From Candidatus Dadabacteria bacterium UBA2774 (GTDB taxonomy: Bacteria > Desulfobacterota_D > UBA1144 > Nemesobacterales > UBA2774): 5,672 nt of DNA. This document shows positions 1 through 5,672 of this stretch, in pieces; positions within the stretch are counted from its first letter, which is position 1; each line of letters begins with the position of its first letter. The stretch spans positions 1-5,672 of the forward strand of contig DEIM01000221.1 of assembly GCA_002352485.1 (NCBI GenBank), written 5' to 3'. The notes beneath the pieces were generated by a model. It ran no database searches, had not been told where the DNA came from, and saw nothing but the letters and a program-made list of their open reading frames with translations. A program made the translations under genes and the position numbers.

Positions 1-457
1 CCATCTTGGTCTTGCCTTTCTTTAAGTGTTTGCCGTTTAGGTTCTTAACGTATTTTCTGCTGAAAACAGCCGACATGGGGCTAGTTTCTTTAAGCGTATC
101 CTTGAGCTCTTCAACAAGCTCTTTATCGAGCACGCCCGCTTTTAAGCACGCCTCATAACAGTTGTCCTTAAATATGTCCCAACCCGCAAACACCAGATCG
201 TCTAATTCAGCTAGTTGGATAAATTCTTTAATGAGGGGCGACTTCTTATCAGTTCTCTTGCCGAGCCTGATCCTGCCCATCTGGGTAAGTGATCCTACGG
301 GTTTGCCTTTGCCCTTCTTTATCGCCTCTACACCCGCGATAAAAGTAGTGCTTACGGCCCCGCTCATACCGGGAAGGAGTACGCCTAGCTTACCTTTCGG
401 AGGCGCAATTTTCTTTTTCTTAGTACTTATAGACTTCTTTTTTTTAGTTGTAGCCAA
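1..457 (-). CDS. ino1: Inositol-3-phosphate synthase, N-terminal part (runs off the left edge)
   Basis: Only the first 152 codons are present; the rest lies beyond position 1. The predicted enzyme turns D-glucose 6-phosphate into 1D-myo-inositol 3-phosphate using tightly bound NAD, the first step toward inositol lipids or inositol-based solutes, in the cytosol. What is seen: a Rossmann-type start KLGVLLPGMSGAVSTTFIAG (about residues 23-42), then GSLTQMGRIRLGKRT (55-69), a conserved SPLIKEF segment, and LDDLVFAGWDIF (85-96). These match the bacterial inositol-3-phosphate synthase family as I remember it. There is no ATG before residue 31, which would cut into the NAD-binding motif, so I chose TTG at 455-457, which has AAAGAGG 11 bases upstream. 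The start is preceded by rpsI with an 8-base gap, so it is probably the third gene of the ribosomal operon. Odd points are the lysine-rich first 23 residues (10 Lys) and an A8 run in the codons for the first lysines. The family call is fairly secure; the exact start is less so. Confidence 0.85.
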   Translation of the reverse strand, partial: MATTKKKKSISTKKKKIAPPKGKLGVLLPGMSGAVSTTFIAGVEAIKKGKGKPVGSLTQMGRIRLGKRTDKKSPLIKEFIQLAELDDLVFAGWDIFKDNCYEACLKAGVLDKELVEELKDTLKETSPMSAVFSRKYVKNLNGKHLKKGKTKM

Positions 458-465
458 TGTGGTAA

Positions 466-858
466 TTACCTCTTTGAGAACTGCTGTCCTTTTCTTGCTT
501 TCTTGAGTCCGTATTTCTTTCTTTCAACCATTCTCGGATCTCTTTTCAGCTGACCAGCAGATTTAAGAGGTTGTCTATGAGACTCGTCCGCTTTAAGTAG
601 CGCTCTTGCGATCCCGTGTCTAACAGCTCCGGCCTGACCCGTAAGCCCTCCGCCTTTAACATCGACCAAGACGTTGAACTTCCCTTTTGTCTGGGTAGTG
701 TCGAGCGGCTCGAGCGCGTGGATTTTCCAGGTGTCGCGCGGAAAGTACTCTTCAGGAGTGCGTTTGTTAATTGTTATTGTGCCGTTTCCTTCGCGGAGCC
801 ATACACGGGCAATAGATGTTTTTCTTCTTCCAGTTCCGTAGTGGTTAACTTCAGCCAT
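466..858 (-). CDS. rpsI: 30S ribosomal protein S9
   Basis: Complete 130-residue S9, the usual bacterial length. It is a small-subunit head protein whose C-terminal tail reaches toward the P-site tRNA. Seen: YGTGRRKTSIARV (7-19) at the N-terminus, GGGLTGQAGAVRHGIARAL (69-87), the RDPRMVERKKYGLKKAR stretch (106-122), and the terminal FSKR, the basic tail known to contact tRNA. ATG at 856-858 is the start; a strong GGAGGT lies 12 bases upstream within the last codons of rplM. The gap to rplM is 8 bases, the standard L13-S9 pair found across bacteria. The gene has no terminator after it, and the next gene begins 8 bases on. Nothing is missing or unusual in the protein. Confidence 0.98.
   Translation of the reverse strand: MAEVNHYGTGRRKTSIARVWLREGNGTITINKRTPEEYFPRDTWKIHALEPLDTTQTKGKFNVLVDVKGGGLTGQAGAVRHGIARALLKADESHRQPLKSAGQLKRDPRMVERKKYGLKKARKGQQFSKR
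469..475 (-). promoter_or_regulatory. Ribosome binding site of the inositol-phosphate synthase gene, inside the rpsI end
   Basis: On the minus strand AAAGAGG lies 11 bases before the TTG at 455-457. It is formed by the last two codons of rpsI (Lys-Arg). The spacing is slightly long, but it is the only purine-rich site here and it supports the TTG start. The GG lies at the edge of the palindrome GGTAATTACC (461-470), so a small hairpin could partly cover it. Confidence 0.55.
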
Positions 859-866
859 AGTATTTA

Positions 867-1295
867 TTATACCTCCAGTACCTCAGGCTGCTGGGGAGCG
901 TGTGGATGCTCGCCGCCTGTGTATACTTTCATGCGTTGAATTAGTGTATCCTGCCATTTGTTTTTGGGAAGCATTCCCCAAACGGCTTTCTTTAGTATTT
1001 CTCCCGGTTCTTTCTCAAGGAGCTTCTCCGCCGTTATATCTTTAATTCCTCCAGGATGATTGGTGTGCCTGTAATATGTCTTCTGGCTCCACTTATTTCC
1101 TGTGAATACTACTTTCTCGGCGTTGACTACTATAACGAAGTCTCCTATGTCCGCGTGCGGTGTAAACTCGGGCTTTCCCTTTCCTCTCAGAATCGTTGCA
1201 ATCCTGGTAGCAATGCGCCCCACTGTTTTACCGTTTGCGTCAATCAGGTACCATTTTTTATCGAAATCTTGGCTTCTAGCCATGTAACTCTTCAT
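867..1295 (-). CDS. rplM: 50S ribosomal protein L13
   Basis: Complete 142-residue L13, the usual length, an early-assembling large-subunit protein that binds 23S rRNA. Seen: the WYLIDANGKTVGRIAT opening (15-30), LRGKGKPEFTPHADIGDFVIVVNAEK (37-61), YRHTNHPGG (75-83), AVWGMLPKN (104-112), and the C-terminal VYTGGEHPHAPQQP (124-137). The ATG at 1293-1295 has AAGAGG six bases upstream, so it is preferred over the second ATG at 1281-1283 (MARSQ), which has a weaker site. It is the first gene of the minus-strand operon and reads away from glcD. A promoter with a near-consensus TTGACA lies just upstream. In Escherichia coli this operon is autoregulated by L13 through its leader; the leader here is too short to show such a structure. 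Confidence 0.98.
   Translation of the reverse strand: MKSYMARSQDFDKKWYLIDANGKTVGRIATRIATILRGKGKPEFTPHADIGDFVIVVNAEKVVFTGNKWSQKTYYRHTNHPGGIKDITAEKLLEKEPGEILKKAVWGMLPKNKWQDTLIQRMKVYTGGEHPHAPQQPEVLEV
871..876 (-). promoter_or_regulatory. Shine-Dalgarno site of rpsI, encoded within rplM
   Basis: The minus strand reads GGAGGT here, 12 bases before the rpsI ATG. It overlaps the last codons of rplM (Leu-Glu-Val). A ribosome ending rplM would pass directly over it, which suggests translational coupling of L13 and S9. Confidence 0.7.
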
Positions 1296-1328
1296 TTTCT
1301 GCCTCTTATTCTTGGAAGTAAACCATTC

Positions 1329-1356
1329 AATTTACCGTCTTAGCAGGGATTGTCAA
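1329..1356 (-). promoter_or_regulatory. Predicted sigma-70 promoter of the rplM-rpsI-ino1 operon
   Basis: The minus strand has a perfect -35 TTGACA (1351-1356), a 16-base spacer and a -10 TAAATT (1329-1334; 4 of 6 consensus matches). Directly upstream is an AT-rich tract (ATTATTATTAAAAAAGC), which resembles an UP element, as expected for a strong ribosomal-protein promoter. Transcription would begin near 1322, leaving a leader of about 25 bases before rplM that carries AAGAGG. This is a pattern-based prediction; the start site is not shown. Confidence 0.6.
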
Positions 1357-1404
1357 GCTTTTTTAATAATAATGCTAAGCCGTTTTGTCATAATATCCGC
1401 TTAA

Positions 1405-1433
1405 TTGGTCTCGGGTCCGAATAATGATATAAT
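1405..1433 (+). promoter_or_regulatory. Predicted sigma-70 promoter of the glycolate oxidase operon
   Basis: A perfect -10 TATAAT (1428-1433) stands 17 bases after a poor -35 TTGGTC (1405-1410; 3 of 6). A good -10 with a weak -35 is typical of regulated promoters. The spacer contains the inverted repeat TCGG-GT-CCGA (1411-1420), and the -10 lies across two copies of ATAATGAT (1421-1436). Transcription would start near 1440, with about 41 bases of leader. No strong Shine-Dalgarno precedes the glcD ATG. Confidence 0.5.
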
Positions 1434-1481
1434 GATGCCGTAAATTAATCAATATCCCCCGGACATCTCGGGCACATTACT

Positions 1482-2948
1482 ATGTCATCAGACTGGAAAA
1501 TCGCATTTAAAGATAAGCTGCTCGCCATACTCGGCCCGCAAGGCGTTATATATAAAGACGACGAGCTCATAGCGTATGAGTGCGACGCGCTTACGGGTCA
1601 TAGAGTAAAACCCGTTTTCGTAGCGCTTCCCGAAACCGCAGAGCAAGTCTCCAGCGTAGTCAGAGAATGTTACGAGCAAAACGTCCCATACGTACCCAGA
1701 GGGGCGGGCACGGGGCTTTCAGGTGGGGCGCTCCCAACAGAGGAGGGCATTGTAATCTCGCTCTCACGCATGAATAAGATTCTTGATATAGATATCCCAA
1801 ATGAGCGCGTAGTGGTCGAGCCGGGTGTCGTTAACGTCTCCGTTACAGATGCCGTAAGCTCAAGCGGCTATTATTATGCTCCCGATCCTTCGAGCCAGAT
1901 AGTGTGCACCATCGGAGGGAACGTAGCCGAAAACTCAGGAGGGGTGCACTGCCTTAAATACGGCGTTACCTCAAACCACGTGCTCGGCCTCGAAGTAGTT
2001 CTTCCGGACGGTGAGATAATCCAGATCGGCGGCAAGACCGCGGAGCGTCCGGGCTATGACCTTGCGGGGCTAGTGGTAGGTTCCGAGGGGCTCCTTGGTA
2101 TCGTAACTAAAGTTACGCTCAGAATTGTACGCAAACCCGAGACAGTGAAAACTCTATTCGCAACATTTGATCGGATTGAAGACGCGGGCGCTTCAGTTTC
2201 AGGTATTACGGCAAGGGGCGTCATCCCTGCGGGGATGGAGATAATGGACAACCTATGTATACGCTCGGTGGAGGAGGCGATAGGCTGCGGTTATCCGGTG
2301 GACGCGGGCGCTATCCTGCTAGTCGAGCTTGACGGCCCTGAGGCCGAGGTCACGGCGCAGATGCCCATTGTGCAGAGCGTACTTAAAGATCACAACGCTA
2401 ACGAGATAAAAATTGCCAGGGATTCAAATGAAAGAGACCTCTTTTGGAAGGGCAGAAAGAGCGCCTTTCCCGCTATGGGGCGGATAAGCTCGGATTATTA
2501 CGTTCAGGACGGCGTCATACCCAGGAGTAAGCTTGCAGAGGTGCTGGGTAAGGTGGGAGAGCTGAGCAAAAAGTACGGGCTCAGAGTGGCCAATGTGTTC
2601 CACGCGGGAGACGGCAACCTCCACCCGCTGGTACTGTACGATGGAAATGTCGAGGACGAGTACCATAAAGCGCTAGAGCTTGCGGGGGATATCCTCACTG
2701 TCTGCGTCGATTCGGGCGGGAGCATCACGGGTGAGCACGGCGTGGGTCACGATAAAAAAAGGTTTCTATCACTCATGTTCGATGAGAGCGACCTCGACAC
2801 GATGAACCTTCTCAGGTGCTCGTTTGACGTAAAGGGCCTATGCAATCCGGGTAAGGTTTTCCCGACACCCAGGACGTGCGTTGAGCCCGGTATGAAGCCT
2901 TATAAAGAGCACCCGTTACAAAAAAAGGGTCTTGGTGAGATGTATTAA
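1482..2948 (+). CDS. glcD: Glycolate oxidase subunit GlcD, FAD-binding catalytic subunit
   Basis: The 488-residue protein matches the usual GlcD length (about 499 in E. coli). It is the flavin subunit expected to oxidise glycolate to glyoxylate, and related enzymes act on D-lactate. Domains: PCMH-type FAD-binding, about 40-217, with PRGAGTGLSGGALP (72-85), PDPSS (134-138), IGGNVAENSGG (144-154) and GSEGLLGIVTKVTL (200-213); then the C-terminal FAD-oxidase domain with HAGDGNLHP (374-382), ITGEHGVG (415-422) and a final NPGKVFP (455-461). The GEHGVG and HAGDGNLH segments are the flavin/substrate-site signatures of this family. ATG at 1482 is the first good start; it lacks a clear Shine-Dalgarno. 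It heads an operon with glcE 60 bases downstream, and the presence of glcE and glcF argues for glycolate rather than D-lactate as substrate. No signal peptide or membrane segment is seen, so it is cytoplasmic or loosely membrane-attached through its partners. Confidence 0.93.
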   Translation: MSSDWKIAFKDKLLAILGPQGVIYKDDELIAYECDALTGHRVKPVFVALPETAEQVSSVVRECYEQNVPYVPRGAGTGLSGGALPTEEGIVISLSRMNKILDIDIPNERVVVEPGVVNVSVTDAVSSSGYYYAPDPSSQIVCTIGGNVAENSGGVHCLKYGVTSNHVLGLEVVLPDGEIIQIGGKTAERPGYDLAGLVVGSEGLLGIVTKVTLRIVRKPETVKTLFATFDRIEDAGASVSGITARGVIPAGMEIMDNLCIRSVEEAIGCGYPVDAGAILLVELDGPEAEVTAQMPIVQSVLKDHNANEIKIARDSNERDLFWKGRKSAFPAMGRISSDYYVQDGVIPRSKLAEVLGKVGELSKKYGLRVANVFHAGDGNLHPLVLYDGNVEDEYHKALELAGDILTVCVDSGGSITGEHGVGHDKKRFLSLMFDESDLDTMNLLRCSFDVKGLCNPGKVFPTPRTCVEPGMKPYKEHPLQKKGLGEMY

Positions 2949-3008
2949 TTTTCTCCCCTCGGGTTTTATTTCTTTAGTAGTGACAAATGCGAGTGAAAAA
3001 ACGAAAAT

Positions 3009-4340
3009 ATGGCCGAATCTAAAAGTATAAAAGAATTTATCTCTATTCTCGGAGCGGCGAATGTTACTACGGATTCATCCGGAGTTACCGACTACTCCAT
3101 AGACGGCTTGGTTCCAAAGGCCGTTTTATTCCCCGAAAACGAAGAGCAAATTTCGGAGATTTTAAAGGTTGCCTCACGGGAATCCGTCTCAGTAATGCCC
3201 GTAGGCTCGGGTACAAAGAGGAGTCTCGGGAATATCCCTCCGAGTTTGGACGTACTGCTCTCAACCCAAAAGCTTGACCGGGTGCTGGAGCACGAGGCGC
3301 GCGACCTGGTGGCTACGACGCAGAGCGGAGTTACTCTTGAGGGCTTTCAGAACAAGCTCGGAGAGAACAACCAGTTCCTTTCCGTAAACCCCATGCACCA
3401 AGCCCATGGTGCCACAATCGGGGGTATTATCGCCTCAAACGCAAGCGGGCCGCTCAGGCTCCGTTACGGCACTCTTAGAGAGCTGCTTATCGGGCTAAGG
3501 GTGGTAAGGGCGGACGGTACGGTGTTTAAGGGCGGCTCCAAGGTGGTTAAAAACGTCGCCGGCTATGACCTGCCAAAGCTCTATGTGGGGTCCCTTGGTA
3601 CGCTTGGGATAATCACCGAAGCAACGCTCAGGCTGTATCCCGTTCCCGAGCGCAGCGAGACCTATCTCGTAAGCTTCACAACGCTTGAGAAATGCGCAGA
3701 AACCGTGATGGAGCTCCTTAAGTCTGAGCTCGTGATGAATTCGCTCGAGCTTCTTAACCCTCTATTGGTTAATGAGGTTACAGGGCGGATAGGTATCGAG
3801 CTTAAAAGGAAAAAACACGCGCTCGCAATTAGAGTAATGAACGTTGACAAGGCGGTTAGCGAGCAGATGGCTCTTGTAAAAAAGGTTTGCAATAAAGCCC
3901 GCGGTCAGGGAGTCACGGTCGAGGGAGAATCGGAAAATAAACTGTGGGATGAGATAGTGAATTGCCCCTGGAATAAGTCAAGCGAGAACCTTGTCAAATT
4001 AAAAGCGGGTGTATTGATTACAGATGTGGCGAGGGTCTTCAGTGAGCTAGAAGAGTTAAGCAGCCAAAGAGCTCTGATCTTATACGCTTCCTCAAAGGCC
4101 GGAAACGGTATAGTCGATATTACACTTAAGGGTGATACGGCAGATTTAGCATCCACAATTAATACTCTAAGAGAGTATTGTGAGTCCGGCAAAGGGAGCC
4201 TTGTAATCGAGGCCGCCACGCCGGAGCTAAAATCTGAGGTTGATGTGTGGGGCGACATAGGCTCGGGGCTCGCTCTTATGAAGAGGATTAAATCAAACTT
4301 TGATCCCGCAGGCATACTTAACCCGGGCAGGTTTATCTGA
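3009..4340 (+). CDS. glcE: Glycolate oxidase subunit GlcE, FAD-binding
   Basis: This 443-residue protein is the second flavin subunit of glycolate oxidase, homologous to GlcD in fold but with its own signature. Seen: an FAD-binding PCMH domain at about 35-212 with PVGSGTKRSLG (64-74), ATIGGIIASNASGPLRLRYG (135-154) and KVVKNVAGYDLPKLYVGSLG (178-197), the GlcE hallmark, and a C-terminal FDPAGILNPGRF (431-442). The GlcD-type GEHGVG and HAGDGNLH motifs are absent, as expected for GlcE. It is longer than E. coli GlcE (about 350 residues); the extra length lies between the FAD domain and the end. ATG at 3009 follows an in-frame TGA at 2994-2996 and has only a weak GAG upstream. The gene's stop TGA overlaps the ATG of the DUF3891 gene by one base. 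It probably acts as a structural or electron-relay partner between GlcD and GlcF; that role is from family knowledge. Confidence 0.9.
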   Translation: MAESKSIKEFISILGAANVTTDSSGVTDYSIDGLVPKAVLFPENEEQISEILKVASRESVSVMPVGSGTKRSLGNIPPSLDVLLSTQKLDRVLEHEARDLVATTQSGVTLEGFQNKLGENNQFLSVNPMHQAHGATIGGIIASNASGPLRLRYGTLRELLIGLRVVRADGTVFKGGSKVVKNVAGYDLPKLYVGSLGTLGIITEATLRLYPVPERSETYLVSFTTLEKCAETVMELLKSELVMNSLELLNPLLVNEVTGRIGIELKRKKHALAIRVMNVDKAVSEQMALVKKVCNKARGQGVTVEGESENKLWDEIVNCPWNKSSENLVKLKAGVLITDVARVFSELEELSSQRALILYASSKAGNGIVDITLKGDTADLASTINTLREYCESGKGSLVIEAATPELKSEVDVWGDIGSGLALMKRIKSNFDPAGILNPGRFI

Positions 4341-5113
4341 TGATCCGAAGGGAAGAAGAAAATGGCTGGCTTCTCATTACACAGCACGAGCATGCCGAGC
4401 TTGCAGGGGAGATAATGGAGTACTGGGGGAACGAAATGTTCTCAGTACCCGAGCCCCGGGACGAGGTGCTTTTTGCCATAAGTGAGCACGATGCAGGGTG
4501 GAGGCAGTGGGACGCGTCTCCCAAGGTCGATGCGCCCTCGGGACATCCCGCGAATTTCTCGGAGATGGATACAAGAGACCAGTCGGAGATTTGGGAGCAC
4601 TGCTTCAGGGACCACGAAGCCGAGCACCCTTACGCATCCATTCTCATTGCGCTTCATTTCGCAAAGTTTAACCAGCATAACCTCGATAGAGACCCGTCGG
4701 ACGAAAATTCCAGGATGTTAAAAAGTGAGCTCGGAAAGTTTATAAAAGACAAAGCGGGAGTGGAATTAAACGGTTTTTCTCTTGATGAGGTGCCTCGGGA
4801 TATAAAGGTCAATCTAAAGCTTCTTCAGATAGGTGATATTGTGTCTCTGACCCTATGCCACGGCTGGAAGTCGATAGAAATAATGGACGCACCGATTGAT
4901 TATTCAGGGGACAGCAGGACGCTGAAGATGGAGTCTGGAGACGGGCTCAATTTTACGGTTGAGCCTTACCCCTTCAGCGAGCCGCAGTTAAACTTCAGCA
5001 TACTATGCAGGCGGGTTGCAGCTGCCTCGTTTGCAAACGACGCCGAGTATAGACACGAGTATGAAAACGCAGAGCTCGAAAAGCTATATTTTAAAATAAG
5101 TCAGAAGGACTGA
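4340..5113 (+). CDS. DUF3891-family protein in the glycolate oxidase operon, possibly HD-like hydrolase
   Basis: A 257-residue soluble protein without signal peptide or membrane helix. I recognise it as DUF3891-like; the function is unknown. Seen: ITQHEHAELAGEIMEYWG (13-30), FAISEHDAGWRQWD (45-58), HPYASILIALHFAKF (96-110) and LLQIGDIVSLTLCHGW (161-176). The histidines H16/H18, the H50-D51 pair, H96 or H106, and D166 are spaced like the metal ligands of HD-domain phosphohydrolases (His, His-Asp, later His, Asp); this likeness is my inference. The C-terminal part (about 177-257) looks beta-rich and is not assigned. It starts at the ATG that overlaps the glcE stop (TGATG), so its translation is coupled to glcE, and glcF follows after 8 bases. 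The placement between two subunit genes suggests a job in glycolate metabolism, such as phosphoglycolate or glyoxylate handling, or complex assembly. Neither is shown. The translation and operon position are certain; the family name is likely. Confidence 0.85.
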   Translation: MIRREEENGWLLITQHEHAELAGEIMEYWGNEMFSVPEPRDEVLFAISEHDAGWRQWDASPKVDAPSGHPANFSEMDTRDQSEIWEHCFRDHEAEHPYASILIALHFAKFNQHNLDRDPSDENSRMLKSELGKFIKDKAGVELNGFSLDEVPRDIKVNLKLLQIGDIVSLTLCHGWKSIEIMDAPIDYSGDSRTLKMESGDGLNFTVEPYPFSEPQLNFSILCRRVAAASFANDAEYRHEYENAELEKLYFKISQKD

Positions 5114-5121
5114 AAGAGACC

Positions 5122-5672
5122 ATGGCCGATCATGTAAAAAGCGCATTTGACGACCAGGACAGACCGAGCGCAGATATTATTAAGGACTGCGTACACTGCG
5201 GTTTCTGCCTTTCGGCGTGCCCGACGTATCTGGAGACCGGAAACGAGCTGGATTCGCCGCGGGGCCGGATATACCTCATGAAATCTGCACTTCACGGCGA
5301 GATACCTATGGGCGGCTCGCTGGTAGAGCACCTGGACAGGTGTCTTGGATGTCTTGCGTGCGAGCCCGCGTGTCCCTCAGGTGTGAAATACGGCTCGCTC
5401 ATAGAAGCCGGGCGCTCACAGATCGAAAGAAACTATGACAGAGGAGCAGGCGATAAGCTTCACCGCCGCGCGATATTTTCTCTTTTCCCATATCCCGGAC
5501 GGCTTAAGCTCATGCTCCCCTTTTTGTATCTGTATCAAAAGCTCGGTATAAGCGGCCTTATACGCTCAAGCGGTTTTCTCGGAAAGCTCTCTCCTAAACT
5601 AGAGCAAATGGAGGCTATGCTCCCCACGGTTAAATCTCCCATAGTTTCAGGCGCGCTGCCTGCGGTAATAGC
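5122..5672 (+). CDS. glcF: Glycolate oxidase iron-sulfur subunit GlcF, N-terminal part (runs off the right edge)
   Basis: The first 183 codons are present and the frame is still open at the edge. GlcF carries electrons from the flavin subunits toward the membrane quinones. Seen: two ferredoxin-like 4Fe-4S motifs, C23-x2-C26-x2-C29-x3-C33-P and C74-x2-C77-x2-C80-x3-C84-P, with ACPTYLETGNELDSPRGRI (32-50) between them, matching GlcF (about 407 residues in E. coli). The C-terminal cysteine-rich CCG repeats expected in the family lie beyond the window. ATG at 5122-5124 is chosen because it starts eight bases after the DUF3891 stop and lies downstream of AGAAGGA (5103-5109) with AAAGAG nearer. It is the fourth gene of the operon. 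The D-lactate or LutA-type alternatives are less likely, given glcD and glcE upstream. Confidence 0.93.
   Translation, partial: MADHVKSAFDDQDRPSADIIKDCVHCGFCLSACPTYLETGNELDSPRGRIYLMKSALHGEIPMGGSLVEHLDRCLGCLACEPACPSGVKYGSLIEAGRSQIERNYDRGAGDKLHRRAIFSLFPYPGRLKLMLPFLYLYQKLGISGLIRSSGFLGKLSPKLEQMEAMLPTVKSPIVSGALPAVI

Noticed and set aside
162..506. Plus-strand open frame of 114 codons opposite the inositol synthase and rpsI end
   Set aside because: It is antisense to two well-supported genes, has no family-like motif, and its hydrophobic stretches come from reading lysine codons backward.
616..939. Plus-strand open frame opposite rpsI and the rplM end
   Set aside because: It is antisense to highly conserved ribosomal protein genes, with no ribosome site or recognisable domain.
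1357..1380. T-rich stretch with GCTT...AAGC ends between the divergent promoters, as a terminator or phase-variable tract
   Set aside because: The arms are only four bases and no gene ends there. It is better explained as the AT-rich upstream element of the rplM promoter.
1482..2948. D-lactate dehydrogenase as an alternative name for glcD
   Set aside because: The FAD-oxidase motifs are shared, but the following glcE and glcF genes fit glycolate oxidase better.
2955..2980. CCC-CTC-GGG followed by a T-rich run after glcD, terminator-like
   Set aside because: The stem is only three pairs with a three-base loop and the T run is broken. It is too weak to end transcription inside a glcD-glcE operon.
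2987..3022. Tiny frame MRVKKRKYGRI overlapping the glcE start
   Set aside because: Eleven codons, no ribosome binding site, and it overlaps glcE out of frame. A basic peptide here could be a leader peptide, but the sequence gives no support beyond chance.
3905..4393. Minus-strand open frame of 162 codons opposite glcE
   Set aside because: It lies wholly opposite the conserved C-terminal part of glcE and the DUF3891 start. It has a serine-rich low-information composition and no motif.

Overview
The window looks like chromosomal DNA from a bacterium with moderate GC content. It holds two divergent gene blocks separated by a 186-base promoter region. No transposase, phage gene, tRNA, rRNA or CRISPR array is visible. 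The organism cannot be named from this sequence. The ribosomal proteins are clearly bacterial. The mix of a glycolate oxidase operon, an inositol-3-phosphate synthase of the bacterial short-insertion type and frequent ATA/AGG codons would suit an uncultivated deltaproteobacterium-like or Dadabacteria-like lineage, but that is a guess.

Left block (1-1295, minus strand): rplM (L13), then rpsI (S9), then the first 152 codons of an inositol-3-phosphate synthase gene that runs off the left edge. The three genes lie 8 bases apart at each junction, and the Shine-Dalgarno sequences of the second and third genes sit inside the last codons of the gene before. This is almost certainly one transcript, and a good sigma-70-type promoter with an AT-rich upstream tract lies just ahead of rplM. 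Housekeeping translation genes and a metabolic enzyme (glucose 6-phosphate to inositol phosphate) would therefore be expressed together.

Right block (1482-5672, plus strand): glcD, glcE, a DUF3891-family gene and the first 183 codons of glcF, which runs off the right edge. GlcD, GlcE and GlcF form the three-part glycolate oxidase (glycolate dehydrogenase). In this complex FAD subunits oxidise glycolate to glyoxylate, and the iron-sulfur subunit passes the electrons toward the quinone pool. The DUF3891 gene starts inside the glcE stop codon (TGATG) and glcF follows 8 bases after its stop, so it is embedded in the operon rather than merely nearby. Its histidine/aspartate pattern resembles an HD-type metal-dependent hydrolase. 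It is the best candidate here for undescribed biology: an accessory enzyme or maturation factor of glycolate metabolism.

Middle (1296-1481): back-to-back promoters. The glcD promoter has a perfect TATAAT lying across an 8-bp tandem duplication and a short inverted repeat in its spacer, which may be a regulator site.
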